This document shows positions 1 to 7,307 of a stretch of DNA of 35,342 bases, one piece after another. This DNA is from an uncultured Polaribacter sp. (GTDB taxonomy: Bacteria > Bacteroidota > Bacteroidia > Flavobacteriales > Flavobacteriaceae). The stretch is taken from contig CAJQQH010000013.1 of the NCBI GenBank assembly GCA_905480405.1, positions 1 to 35,342 of the forward strand, given 5' to 3'. The notes below the pieces were generated by a model that saw only the letters and a program-made list of their open reading frames with translations, ran no database searches and was not told where the DNA came from. Made by a program: the position numbers and the translations under genes. Position 1 is the first letter of the stretch, and each line of letters starts with the position of its first letter.

Positions 1-1
1 T

Positions 2-334
2 GAAAATCAAATAATCGATGAAGATTCTGGAAATAATTTAAATTATAATGATGATGTTTCCATGAATTTTTGGATTTGTAATACAGATATATTTGATTAT
101 ATAGAAAACTATTTCAAAGAATTTTTAAAAAAAGAGAGTAATCTTGAAAAGAATGAGATTTACTTACCTTTTGTAGCACAAGAAATGATGAATGAAGGTC
201 TAATTTCTATTAATGCTATAAAGTCTGATAGCGATTGGTTTGGTGTTACATATTTTGAGGACAAGGAAAATGCTGTAAACTCTCTTGAGTCATATACTTC
301 ATCCAATAAATATCCAAGCCCTCTTTGGGAATAA
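2..334 (+). CDS. Sugar-nucleotide nucleotidyltransferase, C-terminal fragment (5' end outside window)
   Basis: The reading frame is open from the first bases of the window, so this is the 3' end of a longer gene and the ATG at 62 is internal. The visible 110 residues contain VSMNFWICNTDIF followed by a Glu/Lys-rich helix and end in LESYTSSNKYPSPLWE. A VSMN(F/M)W segment of this kind is typical of the middle to C-terminal part of bacterial NTP_transferase proteins that activate sugar 1-phosphates. The stop lies 12 bases before the start of a sugar-kinase-like gene, which fits a kinase plus nucleotidyltransferase salvage pair. The family call rests on this motif and on the neighbour. The N-terminal nucleotide-binding motif, which would settle it, is outside the window. 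Confidence 0.6.
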   Translation, partial: ENQIIDEDSGNNLNYNDDVSMNFWICNTDIFDYIENYFKEFLKKESNLEKNEIYLPFVAQEMMNEGLISINAIKSDSDWFGVTYFEDKENAVNSLESYTSSNKYPSPLWE

Positions 335-346
335 TAAATTCAAAAT

Positions 347-1381
347 ATGGATAAACATTTATTAAATAAAATATTATCTAATTTTGAAATTACTGGTAGT
401 TTAACATCATTTAAAAAGATCTCATCTGGTTATATTAATGATACTTTCAAAATTTTCACTGATGGCTATCCAAGATATATTCTTCAGAAAATAAATTCTA
501 AAGTCTTTAAAAAACCAAAAGATATTTTTTATAACATAGATCTTATTCAAAAAAAGTCTATGAACATTGGTATAACATTAGTTGATTCGAAATTTAACAA
601 ACCTTATATAGTTATAAATGATACTGAATTTTGGAGATTAATGGATTATGAAGATGGCAGTCAGACTTTCAACAATACTACAGATCCTGAAATAGCTTTG
701 GAATGTGGTAAAGTACTTTCAAATTTTCATATAACTTTTGAAAATACAGATCTTAGTAAGTTTAAATATATATTAAAAGATTTTCATAGTTTACCTTCAA
801 GAATTCGGCAATTTAATAATGCTTGTAAAAAACTTAATAAAGAAAAAATAAAGGACTTTTCAGATCTAATAAATACAATAAATACTTTTTCTGAAAAATT
901 TCAAATTGTTTATAGTTCAAAATTAAATAAGAGACTTTGTCATAATGACTCAAAACTAAATAATATCTTGTTTGATAAAAATAAAAAAGGGCTTTATTTA
1001 ATTGATATAGATACTATTATGCCTGGCTTAATTTTATATGATTTTGGAGATACCGTCAGAACACTTGTTAATCCAACTTCCGAAGAAGAAAGAGATCTTA
1101 AAAAAATTAAATTCAATAAAAAAATGTTTGTTTCATTTATCACTGGTTTTAAACCAACATTATTAAATATTGAACAAAATGAAAGAGATCTACTCCCACT
1201 TTCTGTAGCGTTAATGCCTTTTATGCATGGTGTGAGAGCTTTAACTGATCATTTAAATGGAAATAAATACTTTAAAGTTAGTTACCCTGATCAGAATCTT
1301 GTAAGAGCTAAAAACTTAATTAAATTTGCTCAGATTGCTTTAAATAATGAAAAATACATGAAAAAGATAATCAATTCTTAA
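347..1381 (+). CDS. NahK-like phosphotransferase (APH fold), probable sugar 1-kinase
   Basis: A 344-residue protein of the aminoglycoside-phosphotransferase/choline-kinase fold. The N-terminal lobe has GYINDTF (residues 29-35) and YILQKIN (44-50), as in N-acetylhexosamine 1-kinases. The catalytic loop is HNDSKLNNILFD, with Asp201 as the likely base and Asn206 as a metal ligand, and the metal-binding motif is LIDIDT (219-224). Length is close to NahK-type kinases. It starts 12 bases after the nucleotidyltransferase gene, so the pair probably phosphorylates and then nucleotidylates a free hexose or N-acetylhexosamine for cell-surface glycan synthesis or salvage. The exact sugar cannot be read from the sequence. 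Its TAA stop shares TTAA with the stop of the convergent rhodanese gene. Confidence 0.75.
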   Translation: MDKHLLNKILSNFEITGSLTSFKKISSGYINDTFKIFTDGYPRYILQKINSKVFKKPKDIFYNIDLIQKKSMNIGITLVDSKFNKPYIVINDTEFWRLMDYEDGSQTFNNTTDPEIALECGKVLSNFHITFENTDLSKFKYILKDFHSLPSRIRQFNNACKKLNKEKIKDFSDLINTINTFSEKFQIVYSSKLNKRLCHNDSKLNNILFDKNKKGLYLIDIDTIMPGLILYDFGDTVRTLVNPTSEEERDLKKIKFNKKMFVSFITGFKPTLLNIEQNERDLLPLSVALMPFMHGVRALTDHLNGNKYFKVSYPDQNLVRAKNLIKFAQIALNNEKYMKKIINS

Positions 1382-1773
1382 TTTAAAGAATCTATAATAA
1401 TTTCATAACGATTACTTAACCAACCATTCATTCCTTCTTTTAGGTTATAAACACTTTTAAATCCTAAAGATTTCATTATCAAAGCAGATTTTCTACTTCT
1501 ATTTCCAGACTTACAATAAACAACTGTAGTTTTTGATTTATCTAAAACATTAAGGCTATCGATAAAACTAGATTTATAAAAATCTATATTTAAAGAGGCG
1601 TCAATATAACCGCTTTTATGTTCTTCTACTGTTCTAACATCAATAAGTTGAACATTATCTACACTATTTAATAGTTTAAATTCATCGGTAGTTATTTCAT
1701 TAATTATTGGTCCAGAAAAGTCACATGAAAAGAAAATTACAGTAACAAAAAAGAAAGTAATTTTTTTTATCAT
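1378..1773 (-). CDS. Rhodanese-like lipoprotein
   Basis: A 131-residue single rhodanese domain behind a lipoprotein signal peptide: a Lys-rich start, a hydrophobic stretch, then FFSC with Cys17 as the likely lipidated residue. The active-site loop is YCKSGNRS with Cys87, and LIDVRT (43-48) is the usual rhodanese N-terminal motif, so a persulfide-carrying cysteine is intact. The protein should sit in the periplasm on a membrane. It lies 3 bases downstream of a second, cytoplasmic rhodanese gene and is probably co-transcribed with it. Substrate unknown; candidates are sulfane-sulfur transfer or thiol redox signalling in the envelope. Confidence 0.8.
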   Translation of the reverse strand: MIKKITFFFVTVIFFSCDFSGPIINEITTDEFKLLNSVDNVQLIDVRTVEEHKSGYIDASLNIDFYKSSFIDSLNVLDKSKTTVVYCKSGNRSRKSALIMKSLGFKSVYNLKEGMNGWLSNRYEIIIDSLN

Positions 1774-1776
1774 AAT

Positions 1777-2088
1777 TTATAGAGTTGCTTTTTCACCACT
1801 CCAATTCATAAAACCACCCAAAAGGTTATAGGTTTTGTCAAAACCTAATTGATTCATTAAAGAACAAGCTTGAGCACTTCTACCTCCGGCTTTACAGTAC
1901 AAAAAATATGATTTAGATTTATCTAACTTATTTATTTTATCTATAAATAATTGACCTCCATAGATATCAATATTAATTGCATTTGGGATAATTCCTTCAG
2001 CAACTTCGTGTTCAGTTCTAACATCAATTATTATTGAGTTTTCATTTGTTTCACACTGTAATTTCCAATCAGATTGATTTAAATCCAT
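1777..2088 (-). CDS. Rhodanese-like domain protein (cytoplasmic)
   Basis: A 103-residue protein consisting of one rhodanese domain with no signal peptide. IIIDVRTEHE (19-28) and the active-site loop YCKAGGRS, with Cys65, are complete, so it should carry a persulfide. Size matches the GlpE/PspE class. Its stop is 3 bases before the start of the lipoprotein rhodanese. The gap of 19 bases to the upstream yaaA stop suggests a three-gene unit yaaA-rhodanese-rhodanese. No -7 box is visible directly upstream of its ATG, which supports transcription from yaaA. Physiological sulfur acceptor not inferable. Confidence 0.8.
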   Translation of the reverse strand: MDLNQSDWKLQCETNENSIIIDVRTEHEVAEGIIPNAINIDIYGGQLFIDKINKLDKSKSYFLYCKAGGRSAQACSLMNQLGFDKTYNLLGGFMNWSGEKATL

Positions 2089-2107
2089 AGTTTTTTAAAT
2101 TAATATA

Positions 2108-2866
2108 TTATCTTGTAAAGATTAACTCATTTTTTGAAGATAGTTTATCTGAAAAACGATATTTATCAGAAGAAAAATGTTTCAAATCAGAAACAGATTC
2201 AACCTTATTATCTATTACATATCTAGCCATAAGGCCTCTTGCTCTTTTAGAATATATAGCTATGGTTTTGTATTCACCATTTTTAAATTGCTTAAAGTTA
2301 GCAGTAATCATTGGTGTTTTTAAAACTTTAGTATCGATCGCTTTTATATATTCATTACTGGCTAGATTCAAAAACAATTCACCTTCTTCTAGCTCTTCAT
2401 TTATTGATTTTGTTAATTGAACTTTCCAATAATCATAGAGGTTTTTATTTTTTCCGAATGATAATTTTGTACCCATTTCCAATCTGTAGGGTTGTACTAA
2501 ATCCAAAGGTTTTAAAATTCCATAAAGACCAGAAATTATTCTAACAGTATTTTGTAATAAATCAATTTTATTTTTAGGAATTGAATAAGCATCAATTCCT
2601 TTGTAAACATCACCGTTAAAAGCATAAATTGCTTGTCTTGAATTAGAAGGGCTAAACGGAAGGCTCCATGACTGGTTTCTTTCATAATTTAGATTACCAA
2701 GAGAACTAGAAATACTCATTAATTTAGATAAATCATTTGGTGATTTATTTTTAAGAATATTATTTAACATTTCTGCTTCTTTTAAAAAGCAAGATTGAGT
2801 AAATTCCTTTGTAGGCAATTCACTTGTATAGTTTAAAGATTTTGCAGGAGAAATAACTAATTTCAT
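2108..2866 (-). CDS. yaaA: Peroxide stress protein YaaA (DUF328/UPF0246)
   Basis: The protein begins MKLVISPAKSLNY, the characteristic YaaA start, and continues with the family's LM.IS..L and GLYG.LKP.D.. motifs (GLYGILKPLD is visible). I place the start at 2866 rather than at an in-frame ATG nine bases upstream, because the family starts at the LVISPAK segment. In E. coli, YaaA lowers intracellular free iron during hydrogen peroxide stress and is OxyR-induced. Here it precedes two rhodaneses, a plausible oxidative or sulfur-stress grouping (inference). A 16-bp A/T-only perfect palindrome lies at 2874-2889, just before the start codon. Confidence 0.9.
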   Translation of the reverse strand: MKLVISPAKSLNYTSELPTKEFTQSCFLKEAEMLNNILKNKSPNDLSKLMSISSSLGNLNYERNQSWSLPFSPSNSRQAIYAFNGDVYKGIDAYSIPKNKIDLLQNTVRIISGLYGILKPLDLVQPYRLEMGTKLSFGKNKNLYDYWKVQLTKSINEELEEGELFLNLASNEYIKAIDTKVLKTPMITANFKQFKNGEYKTIAIYSKRARGLMARYVIDNKVESVSDLKHFSSDKYRFSDKLSSKNELIFTR

Positions 2867-2873
2867 ATAATAC

Positions 2874-2889
2874 AATTTTAATTAAAATT
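2874..2889. repeat. 16-bp perfect palindrome upstream of yaaA
   Basis: AATTTTAATTAAAATT reads the same on both strands and ends 7 bases before the yaaA start codon. It overlaps a near match to the -7 box (TAAAATTG) on the minus strand. It could be an operator, but an A/T-only palindrome in AT-rich DNA may be chance. Confidence 0.35.
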
Positions 2890-2929
2890 ACAAACGAAAA
2901 ATATATTTACAATAAAAAAAATCAAAAAT

Positions 2930-3940
2930 TTACATTTGATGTTTTGAGTAATTTGTCCATTTGTCTATACAAATCTTTATATCATCAGGTATCTCAGACT
3001 CAAATTCCATAAATTTATTTGAAGCAGGATGTATAAAGCCTAAACTTTTAGCATGAAGTGCTTGTCTGGGTAATACTTTAAAGCAATTGTCCACAAACTG
3101 TTTGTATTTTGTAAATGTAGTTCCTTTAAGAATTAAATTTCCCCCATATCTTTCGTCATTAAATAAAGTATGTCCAATAAATTTTAAATGTACTCTAATT
3201 TGGTGTGTTCTACCAGTCTCGAGTGTGCAACTGATTAGTGAAACATAACCAAACCTTTCTAAAACCTTGTAATGAGTTATTGCTGGTTTACCTAAATGGC
3301 TGTCTTCTTCGTTGAAAACAATATTTTGTAATCTATTTTTCGGATTTCTACCAATTATTTCATTAATTGTACCCTCATCTTTTTTTGGGTTTCCCCAAAC
3401 CAATGCAACATATTCTCGTTTACTAGTTTTATTTGCAAATTGTTTTGATAACTTACTCATGGCATTATCATTTTTTGCAACTACTAATAGTCCACTTGTA
3501 TCTTTATCAATTCTATGAACTAAACCAGGTCTATTAGATGAGTTATTTGGAAGGTTGTCAAAATGATAAATCAATCCATTGATCAAAGTTCCTGTTTGAT
3601 TTCCGTGTCCAGGATGTACTACCATACCTGCAGGTTTATTGACTACAATTATGTCATCATCTTCAAAAACTATATTTAAATCAATATTTTCAGGTAACAA
3701 TAAATTTTCAGCTGGCGGATATTCAAAAAAAACTTTAATCTCATCAAGAGGTCTGACTTTATAGTTTGACTTGACAACTTGCCCATTAACTCTAATACTT
3801 CCATCCTTTGCTGCAGCCTGAATTTTTGTTCTTGTAGCATTCTCAACAAAATTCATTAAATACTTATCGATCCTTAGAGGCTCCTGACCTGGTTGAACTG
3901 AAAAAGAATAATGTTCGTGTAAAGATTCAGAATTTTCCAT
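2930..3940 (-). CDS. rluD: RluA/RluD-family 23S rRNA pseudouridine synthase
   Basis: A 336-residue protein with an N-terminal S4 RNA-binding domain (about 22-70, including RIDKYL) and an RluA-type catalytic domain. The catalytic motif HRIDKDTSGLL is intact, with Asp145 as the nucleophile, and the C-terminal GRTHQIRVHL motif is present. Such enzymes isomerise uridines in 23S rRNA; the S4 domain and length fit RluD (helix 69) better than RluA. The start overlaps the end of the PASTA gene by 14 bases, implying coupled expression. The exact target uridines cannot be deduced. Confidence 0.85.
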   Translation of the reverse strand: MENSESLHEHYSFSVQPGQEPLRIDKYLMNFVENATRTKIQAAAKDGSIRVNGQVVKSNYKVRPLDEIKVFFEYPPAENLLLPENIDLNIVFEDDDIIVVNKPAGMVVHPGHGNQTGTLINGLIYHFDNLPNNSSNRPGLVHRIDKDTSGLLVVAKNDNAMSKLSKQFANKTSKREYVALVWGNPKKDEGTINEIIGRNPKNRLQNIVFNEEDSHLGKPAITHYKVLERFGYVSLISCTLETGRTHQIRVHLKFIGHTLFNDERYGGNLILKGTTFTKYKQFVDNCFKVLPRQALHAKSLGFIHPASNKFMEFESEIPDDIKICIDKWTNYSKHQM

Positions 3941-4478
3941 TTCCTAAAGTTAAATCAATCACAGAATTTTTTAACAACTTATCTCCTTCATTAATCATTT
4001 CACCTTTATGACTAATTTCTATAATTTCGTCTTTTCCAATATCATCTACATATTCTATTTCACCAATCACAAAACCTGAAGACTCTAATCTTTGAGTAGC
4101 TTGTCGAATCGTAGTTCTGATTATTTTTGGAATAGTAATTTCATTATAACCAGATGGATTAATTGTAAGATATATTTTTCTATTTATCTTAACCTTTGAA
4201 CCAGGAATTGGTTGATGATCTATAACTGACAAGGGTTTATATGAGGAATTATATCTAGCAGAGTCTAATATGACGAAGCTAAGGTCTAAAGATTTTAAAT
4301 CCACATCAACTTGATCTAAAGTCTTTCCAATAAGATTTGGGACTTTAACAGACTCACCATGCATAGTTATATAACTTAGAGATATAACACTAATAACAAT
4401 CAAAACAATTGTTATGCAGATTATATATATAACCTGCTTAAAAAATTTTAAACTGAATAAAAATTTAATTAAGCTCAT
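3927..4478 (-). CDS. PASTA-domain single-pass membrane protein
   Basis: A 183-residue protein with a short cytoplasmic N-terminus, one transmembrane helix (about 14-36) and two PASTA repeats (about 44-108 and 114-180, each beginning with VPN or IPK and ending in a short beta strand). PASTA domains in Ser/Thr kinases and PBPs bind peptidoglycan or beta-lactam-like ligands. Here there is no kinase or transpeptidase domain, a form common in Bacteroidota. It is divergent from ddl, so a cell-wall role is likely but inferred. A -7 box lies at 4496-4503, giving a leader of about 12 bases. The 3' end overlaps the pseudouridine synthase gene. Confidence 0.85.
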   Translation of the reverse strand: MSLIKFLFSLKFFKQVIYIICITIVLIVISVISLSYITMHGESVKVPNLIGKTLDQVDVDLKSLDLSFVILDSARYNSSYKPLSVIDHQPIPGSKVKINRKIYLTINPSGYNEITIPKIIRTTIRQATQRLESSGFVIGEIEYVDDIGKDEIIEISHKGEMINEGDKLLKNSVIDLTLGNGKF

Positions 4479-4495
4479 TATTATTTGTTATTTAG

Positions 4496-4503
4496 CAAAA
4501 CTA
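4496..4503 (-). promoter_or_regulatory. Bacteroidota -7 box for the PASTA-rluD operon
   Basis: The minus strand reads TAGTTTTGC, a perfect TAnnTTTG match, 17 bases upstream of the PASTA start codon. No good TTG -33 element is seen at the usual spacing. Confidence 0.6.
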
Positions 4504-4577
4504 AGCATTTTTAGAGTTATTTTTTCTTATACAAATAAGATTTACAAATAAATTTATATTTTTAATAAAAAGTGAAA

Positions 4578-5552
4578 ATGAAAAAAAATATTGCGATCAT
4601 TATGGGAGGTTACTCAAGTGAGTATAAAATTTCCATGGAAAGTGGAAAAGCAGTATTTGATATTTTAGACAAAAAAAAATTTAACTGTTTTAGAGTTGTA
4701 ATTTTAAAAAACAATTGGTTTTATATTAATTCTAAAAATCAAGAAACAACTATAGACAAAGAATCCTTTACTTTAAAATTAAATAATACATTAATCCAGT
4801 TTGATTGTGTATTTAATGCAATACACGGGTCTCCTGGCGAAGATGGTGAAATACAAAGTTATTTTGAAAAATTAAATATCCCAATAACAGGCTGTGATGC
4901 TTTTCAGTCAAAGATAACTTATGATAAAATTAAATGTTTAAATTATTTAAAGGAGTTTGATATAAAATCAGCAGATTCAATTAGTTTAAATATTAATGAT
5001 AAAGTTGATGTTGATAAAATAATTGAAAAAGTAGGGTTACCATGCTTTGTGAAAGCTAGTAGAAGTGGTAGTAGTTACGGAATAAGTAAAGTTTATAAAA
5101 GCGAAGAATTTGAAAATGCAATAAAAACAGCATTCAATGAGGATACTAATGTACTAATTGAATCTTCATTAGATGGAATAGAGGTTTCCGTAGGAGTTAT
5201 TAATTTTCAGGGAAAAACAATTTGTTTACCAATTACTGAAATAGTTAGTGATAATGATTTCTTTGATTATGATGCAAAATATATGGGAAAATCTTCTGAA
5301 ATTACTCCTGCTAGAATTTCTAATAAAATGAAATCAATTGTAACAAAAGAGTCATTAAAAATATACAGATCTATAGGACTAAAAGGAGTATCAAGGAGTG
5401 AGTTTATTATTAAAAATCAAATTCCTTATTTGTTAGAAGTAAATACAGTACCTGGGTTGACTAAAGAAAGTATTCTACCTCAACAGGTCAAATTAGCAGG
5501 CATTACTCTTACAGATTTATTTGAGAGTTTGATTGAGGAAGCTTTAATTTAA
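4578..5552 (+). CDS. ddl: D-alanine--D-alanine ligase
   Basis: ATP-grasp ligase that makes the D-Ala-D-Ala dipeptide for peptidoglycan. Key segments are IIMGGYSSEY at the N-terminus, the NAIHGSPGEDG loop, the FVKASRSGSSYG ATP-grasp strand and turn, and the C-terminal SRSEFII and EVNTVPGLT metal/ATP motifs. The protein is 324 residues from this ATG, normal for Ddl. A GTG two codons upstream (4572) is in frame, but the ATG giving MKKNIAIIMGG matches the family better. It is followed 18 bases later by coaD, which also has its own promoter box. Confidence 0.95.
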   Translation: MKKNIAIIMGGYSSEYKISMESGKAVFDILDKKKFNCFRVVILKNNWFYINSKNQETTIDKESFTLKLNNTLIQFDCVFNAIHGSPGEDGEIQSYFEKLNIPITGCDAFQSKITYDKIKCLNYLKEFDIKSADSISLNINDKVDVDKIIEKVGLPCFVKASRSGSSYGISKVYKSEEFENAIKTAFNEDTNVLIESSLDGIEVSVGVINFQGKTICLPITEIVSDNDFFDYDAKYMGKSSEITPARISNKMKSIVTKESLKIYRSIGLKGVSRSEFIIKNQIPYLLEVNTVPGLTKESILPQQVKLAGITLTDLFESLIEEALI

Positions 5553-5558
5553 TTTTTA

Positions 5559-5566
5559 TAATTTTG
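5559..5566 (+). promoter_or_regulatory. Bacteroidota -7 box abutting the coaD start codon
   Basis: TAATTTTG is a perfect TAnnTTTG match that ends only 4 bases before the coaD ATG at 5571. Transcription from it would give a leaderless or near-leaderless mRNA. It lies in the 18-base gap after ddl. Confidence 0.55.
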
Positions 5567-5570
5567 AAAT

Positions 5571-6032
5571 ATGAAAAGAGCTGTATTTCCTGGATCATTT
5601 GACCCTCTAACTTTAGGTCATTGTGACATAATTGATCGTAGTATTAATTTGTTTGATGAAATTATAGTAGCTATTGGCATAAACTCATCTAAAAAAAGTA
5701 TGTTTAGTTTAAAGGAAAGAAAAAAATTCATTTCAACACATTATATAAATGAATCTAAAATAAAAGTAATGGAATATGAAGGATTAACAGTTGATTTTTG
5801 CAAAAAAGTTAATGCAGATTTTATTCTCAGGGGTTTGAGAAACCCTGCAGATTTTGAATTTGAAAAAGCCATTGCACAAACCAATCATAAACTTACAGAA
5901 ATAGACACAGTATTTTTCCTTACGACAGCTAAAAACTCTTACATATCTTCTTCAATTGTAAGGGAAGTAATTGTAAATAATGGAGATTACACAAAATTAG
6001 TTCCAGCTTGTGTGAGAAAAGATTACTTTTAA
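5571..6032 (+). CDS. coaD: Phosphopantetheine adenylyltransferase
   Basis: Catalyses the penultimate step of coenzyme A synthesis, joining ATP to 4'-phosphopantetheine. The nucleotidyltransferase signature GSFDPLTLGH (8-17) and the C-terminal ISSSIVRE motif are intact. RGLRNPADFEFE is the substrate-binding segment conserved in CoaD. Length of 153 residues is normal. It can be read through from ddl and also has its own -7 box at 5559-5566. The TAA stop shares TTAA with the stop of the convergent Nudix gene. Confidence 0.95.
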   Translation: MKRAVFPGSFDPLTLGHCDIIDRSINLFDEIIVAIGINSSKKSMFSLKERKKFISTHYINESKIKVMEYEGLTVDFCKKVNADFILRGLRNPADFEFEKAIAQTNHKLTEIDTVFFLTTAKNSYISSSIVREVIVNNGDYTKLVPACVRKDYF

Positions 6033-6610
6033 AAAAGCAATCTTATGTTTGGATAAGAGTTTGTTTTAACCTTTTCCAAATCACTCTTTTTAATCCACGT
6101 TACATCTGTAATTCCTTCATCTAGTTGTGGAAAAAGTTTTCCTTCATAATTACTAAACATATCAAACCAGTATGTTACTTTTAATTTATACTCGCCATTT
6201 CTACGAAATATGTGATAAGTAATATCTAATGGTTTACTAATTGAAACTTCTTTAATTCCTGTCTCCTCCCTGACTTCTCTTAAAGCAGTTTGAGGTAATT
6301 GTTCATTTTTTTCAGCCTTACCCTTAGGAAGATCCCATTTCTCATTTCTGAATATAAAAAGTACTTCAGATTTTGAATTAGTAACTTTACCTCCAGCAGC
6401 AATTACAGTTGGTATTAATTTAAAAAAATACTTTAACAACTTATCCTTGTTTTTGTGATACAGATGCACCGAATTTGTGTTTTTTTTATTTAGATATTTA
6501 ATTATTTTTTTGAGTTTAACATCTTTGATTGGAAACAATATTAAATCTTTCCTTTCATCAATAATATCAGTTAATACAATAATTTTTTTTTTATAAAATA
6601 CTTGATACAT
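6029..6610 (-). CDS. Nudix hydrolase with an extra N-terminal domain
   Basis: A 193-residue protein whose Nudix box at 97-119 matches GX5EX7REUXEEXGU exactly (G97, E103, then REVREETGI). It is preceded by about 70 residues without a recognised motif. AAGGKV before the box and the WDLPKGK segment are typical of Nudix enzymes that cleave nucleoside diphosphates linked to another group. The substrate is not predictable. It is divergent from pyrE, with its own -7 box at 6629-6636 and a leader of about 14 bases. Similar proteins sit beside pyrE in other flavobacteria, as far as I recall. Confidence 0.85.
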   Translation of the reverse strand: MYQVFYKKKIIVLTDIIDERKDLILFPIKDVKLKKIIKYLNKKNTNSVHLYHKNKDKLLKYFFKLIPTVIAAGGKVTNSKSEVLFIFRNEKWDLPKGKAEKNEQLPQTALREVREETGIKEVSISKPLDITYHIFRRNGEYKLKVTYWFDMFSNYEGKLFPQLDEGITDVTWIKKSDLEKVKTNSYPNIRLLF

Positions 6611-6617
6611 TTATATT

Positions 6618-6634
6618 TGTTTGTAATACAAACA
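6618..6634. repeat. 17-bp inverted repeat between the Nudix gene and pyrE
   Basis: TGTTTGTA-A-TACAAACA has perfect 8-bp arms around one base. It overlaps the minus-strand -7 box of the Nudix gene and lies about 15 bp upstream of the pyrE -7 box, so a protein bound here could affect both promoters. Confidence 0.45.
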
Positions 6635-6636
6635 TA
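6629..6636 (-). promoter_or_regulatory. Bacteroidota -7 box for the Nudix gene
   Basis: The minus strand reads TATGTTTG, a perfect TAnnTTTG match, 18 bases upstream of the Nudix start codon and embedded in the inverted repeat at 6618-6634. Confidence 0.6.
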
Positions 6637-6648
6637 TTAATTTTTGAT

Positions 6649-6656
6649 TAGTTTTG
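6649..6656 (+). promoter_or_regulatory. Bacteroidota -7 box abutting the pyrE start codon
   Basis: TAGTTTTG is a perfect TAnnTTTG match ending 5 bases before the ATG at 6662. It makes the upstream in-frame TTG at 6644 an unlikely start, because that codon lies upstream of the predicted transcription start. Confidence 0.55.
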
Positions 6657-6661
6657 TACAC

Positions 6662-7297
6662 ATGAATCAAATTGATAATACTGAATTAAAAATAGCTAAA
6701 ATTTTATTGCAAATAAATGCGATCAAATTAAGTCCTAAAAATCCATTTAAATGGGCTTCTGGTTGGAATTCTCCAATTTATTGCGATAACAGAACCGTTT
6801 TATCCTATCCAAATGTGAGGGATGAAATCAAGAAGGAATTATCTAGTCTTTTAATTAAAAAATTTGGCAAACCTGATGTAATTGCTGGTGTTGCAACAGG
6901 TGCTATTGGTATTGGAATGTTAGTAGCTAATTTTTTAAATTTACCTTTCATATATGTTAGGCCAGAGGCAAAAAAACATGGTAGAAAGAATCAGATTGAA
7001 GGAAAAATAGAACAAAATCAAAAAGTTGTTGTAATTGAAGATTTAATAAGTACAGGTAAAAGTAGCATAAATGCAGTCAGAGCATTACGGGATCAAAATA
7101 TAGAAGTTACAGGCATGGTAGCTATTTTCACTTATGGATTTGACACCTCTACTGAAAATTTTAAAAATGAAAATCTAAGATTGGAAACTTTAAGTAATTA
7201 TAAAACTTTAATTGAATGTGCACTAAAAAACAATTATATTAATTCTGAAGAGCTTGAACAACTTATAACTTGGAATTCTAATCCATCTAAATGGTAG
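6662..7297 (+). CDS. pyrE: Orotate phosphoribosyltransferase
   Basis: Converts orotate and PRPP to OMP in pyrimidine synthesis. The protein (211 residues from ATG 6662) has KWASGWNSPIYCDNR near the N-terminus, which matches the (F)xxSGxxSPxYxDxR signature of bacterial PyrE, and the PRPP loop VVVIEDLISTGKS with the two acidic residues. A TTG at 6644 would add six residues but falls before the -7 box at 6649-6656, so I take the ATG. Transcription would be almost leaderless. It converges on the biotin ligase gene, with a 10-base gap and no hairpin. Confidence 0.93.
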   Translation: MNQIDNTELKIAKILLQINAIKLSPKNPFKWASGWNSPIYCDNRTVLSYPNVRDEIKKELSSLLIKKFGKPDVIAGVATGAIGIGMLVANFLNLPFIYVRPEAKKHGRKNQIEGKIEQNQKVVVIEDLISTGKSSINAVRALRDQNIEVTGMVAIFTYGFDTSTENFKNENLRLETLSNYKTLIECALKNNYINSEELEQLITWNSNPSKW

Positions 7298-7307
7298 AAA
7301 AATTAAA

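Noticed and set aside
62..334. Independent 90-residue gene at the left edge
   Set aside because: The frame is open upstream of the ATG and the VSMNFW context fits the middle of a larger nucleotidyltransferase.
1374..1395. Small hairpin ATTCTTaatttAAAGAAT across the convergent stops near 1380
   Set aside because: The stem is short and A/T-only with no T-run, so it is not a credible terminator.
2866..2875. Longer yaaA start at 2875 (MYY before MKLVIS)
   Set aside because: The family starts directly at the LVISPAK segment, and the extra residues add nothing.
3312..3518. Plus-strand open frame opposite the pseudouridine synthase gene, and similar frames inside ftsH, xdhA, xdhB, ypfJ and htpG
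   Set aside because: They lie antisense to well-supported genes, have no start signals and no recognisable domains.
6644..6661. TTG start for pyrE at 6644
   Set aside because: It is upstream of the -7 box, and the ATG at 6662 gives the usual N-terminus.
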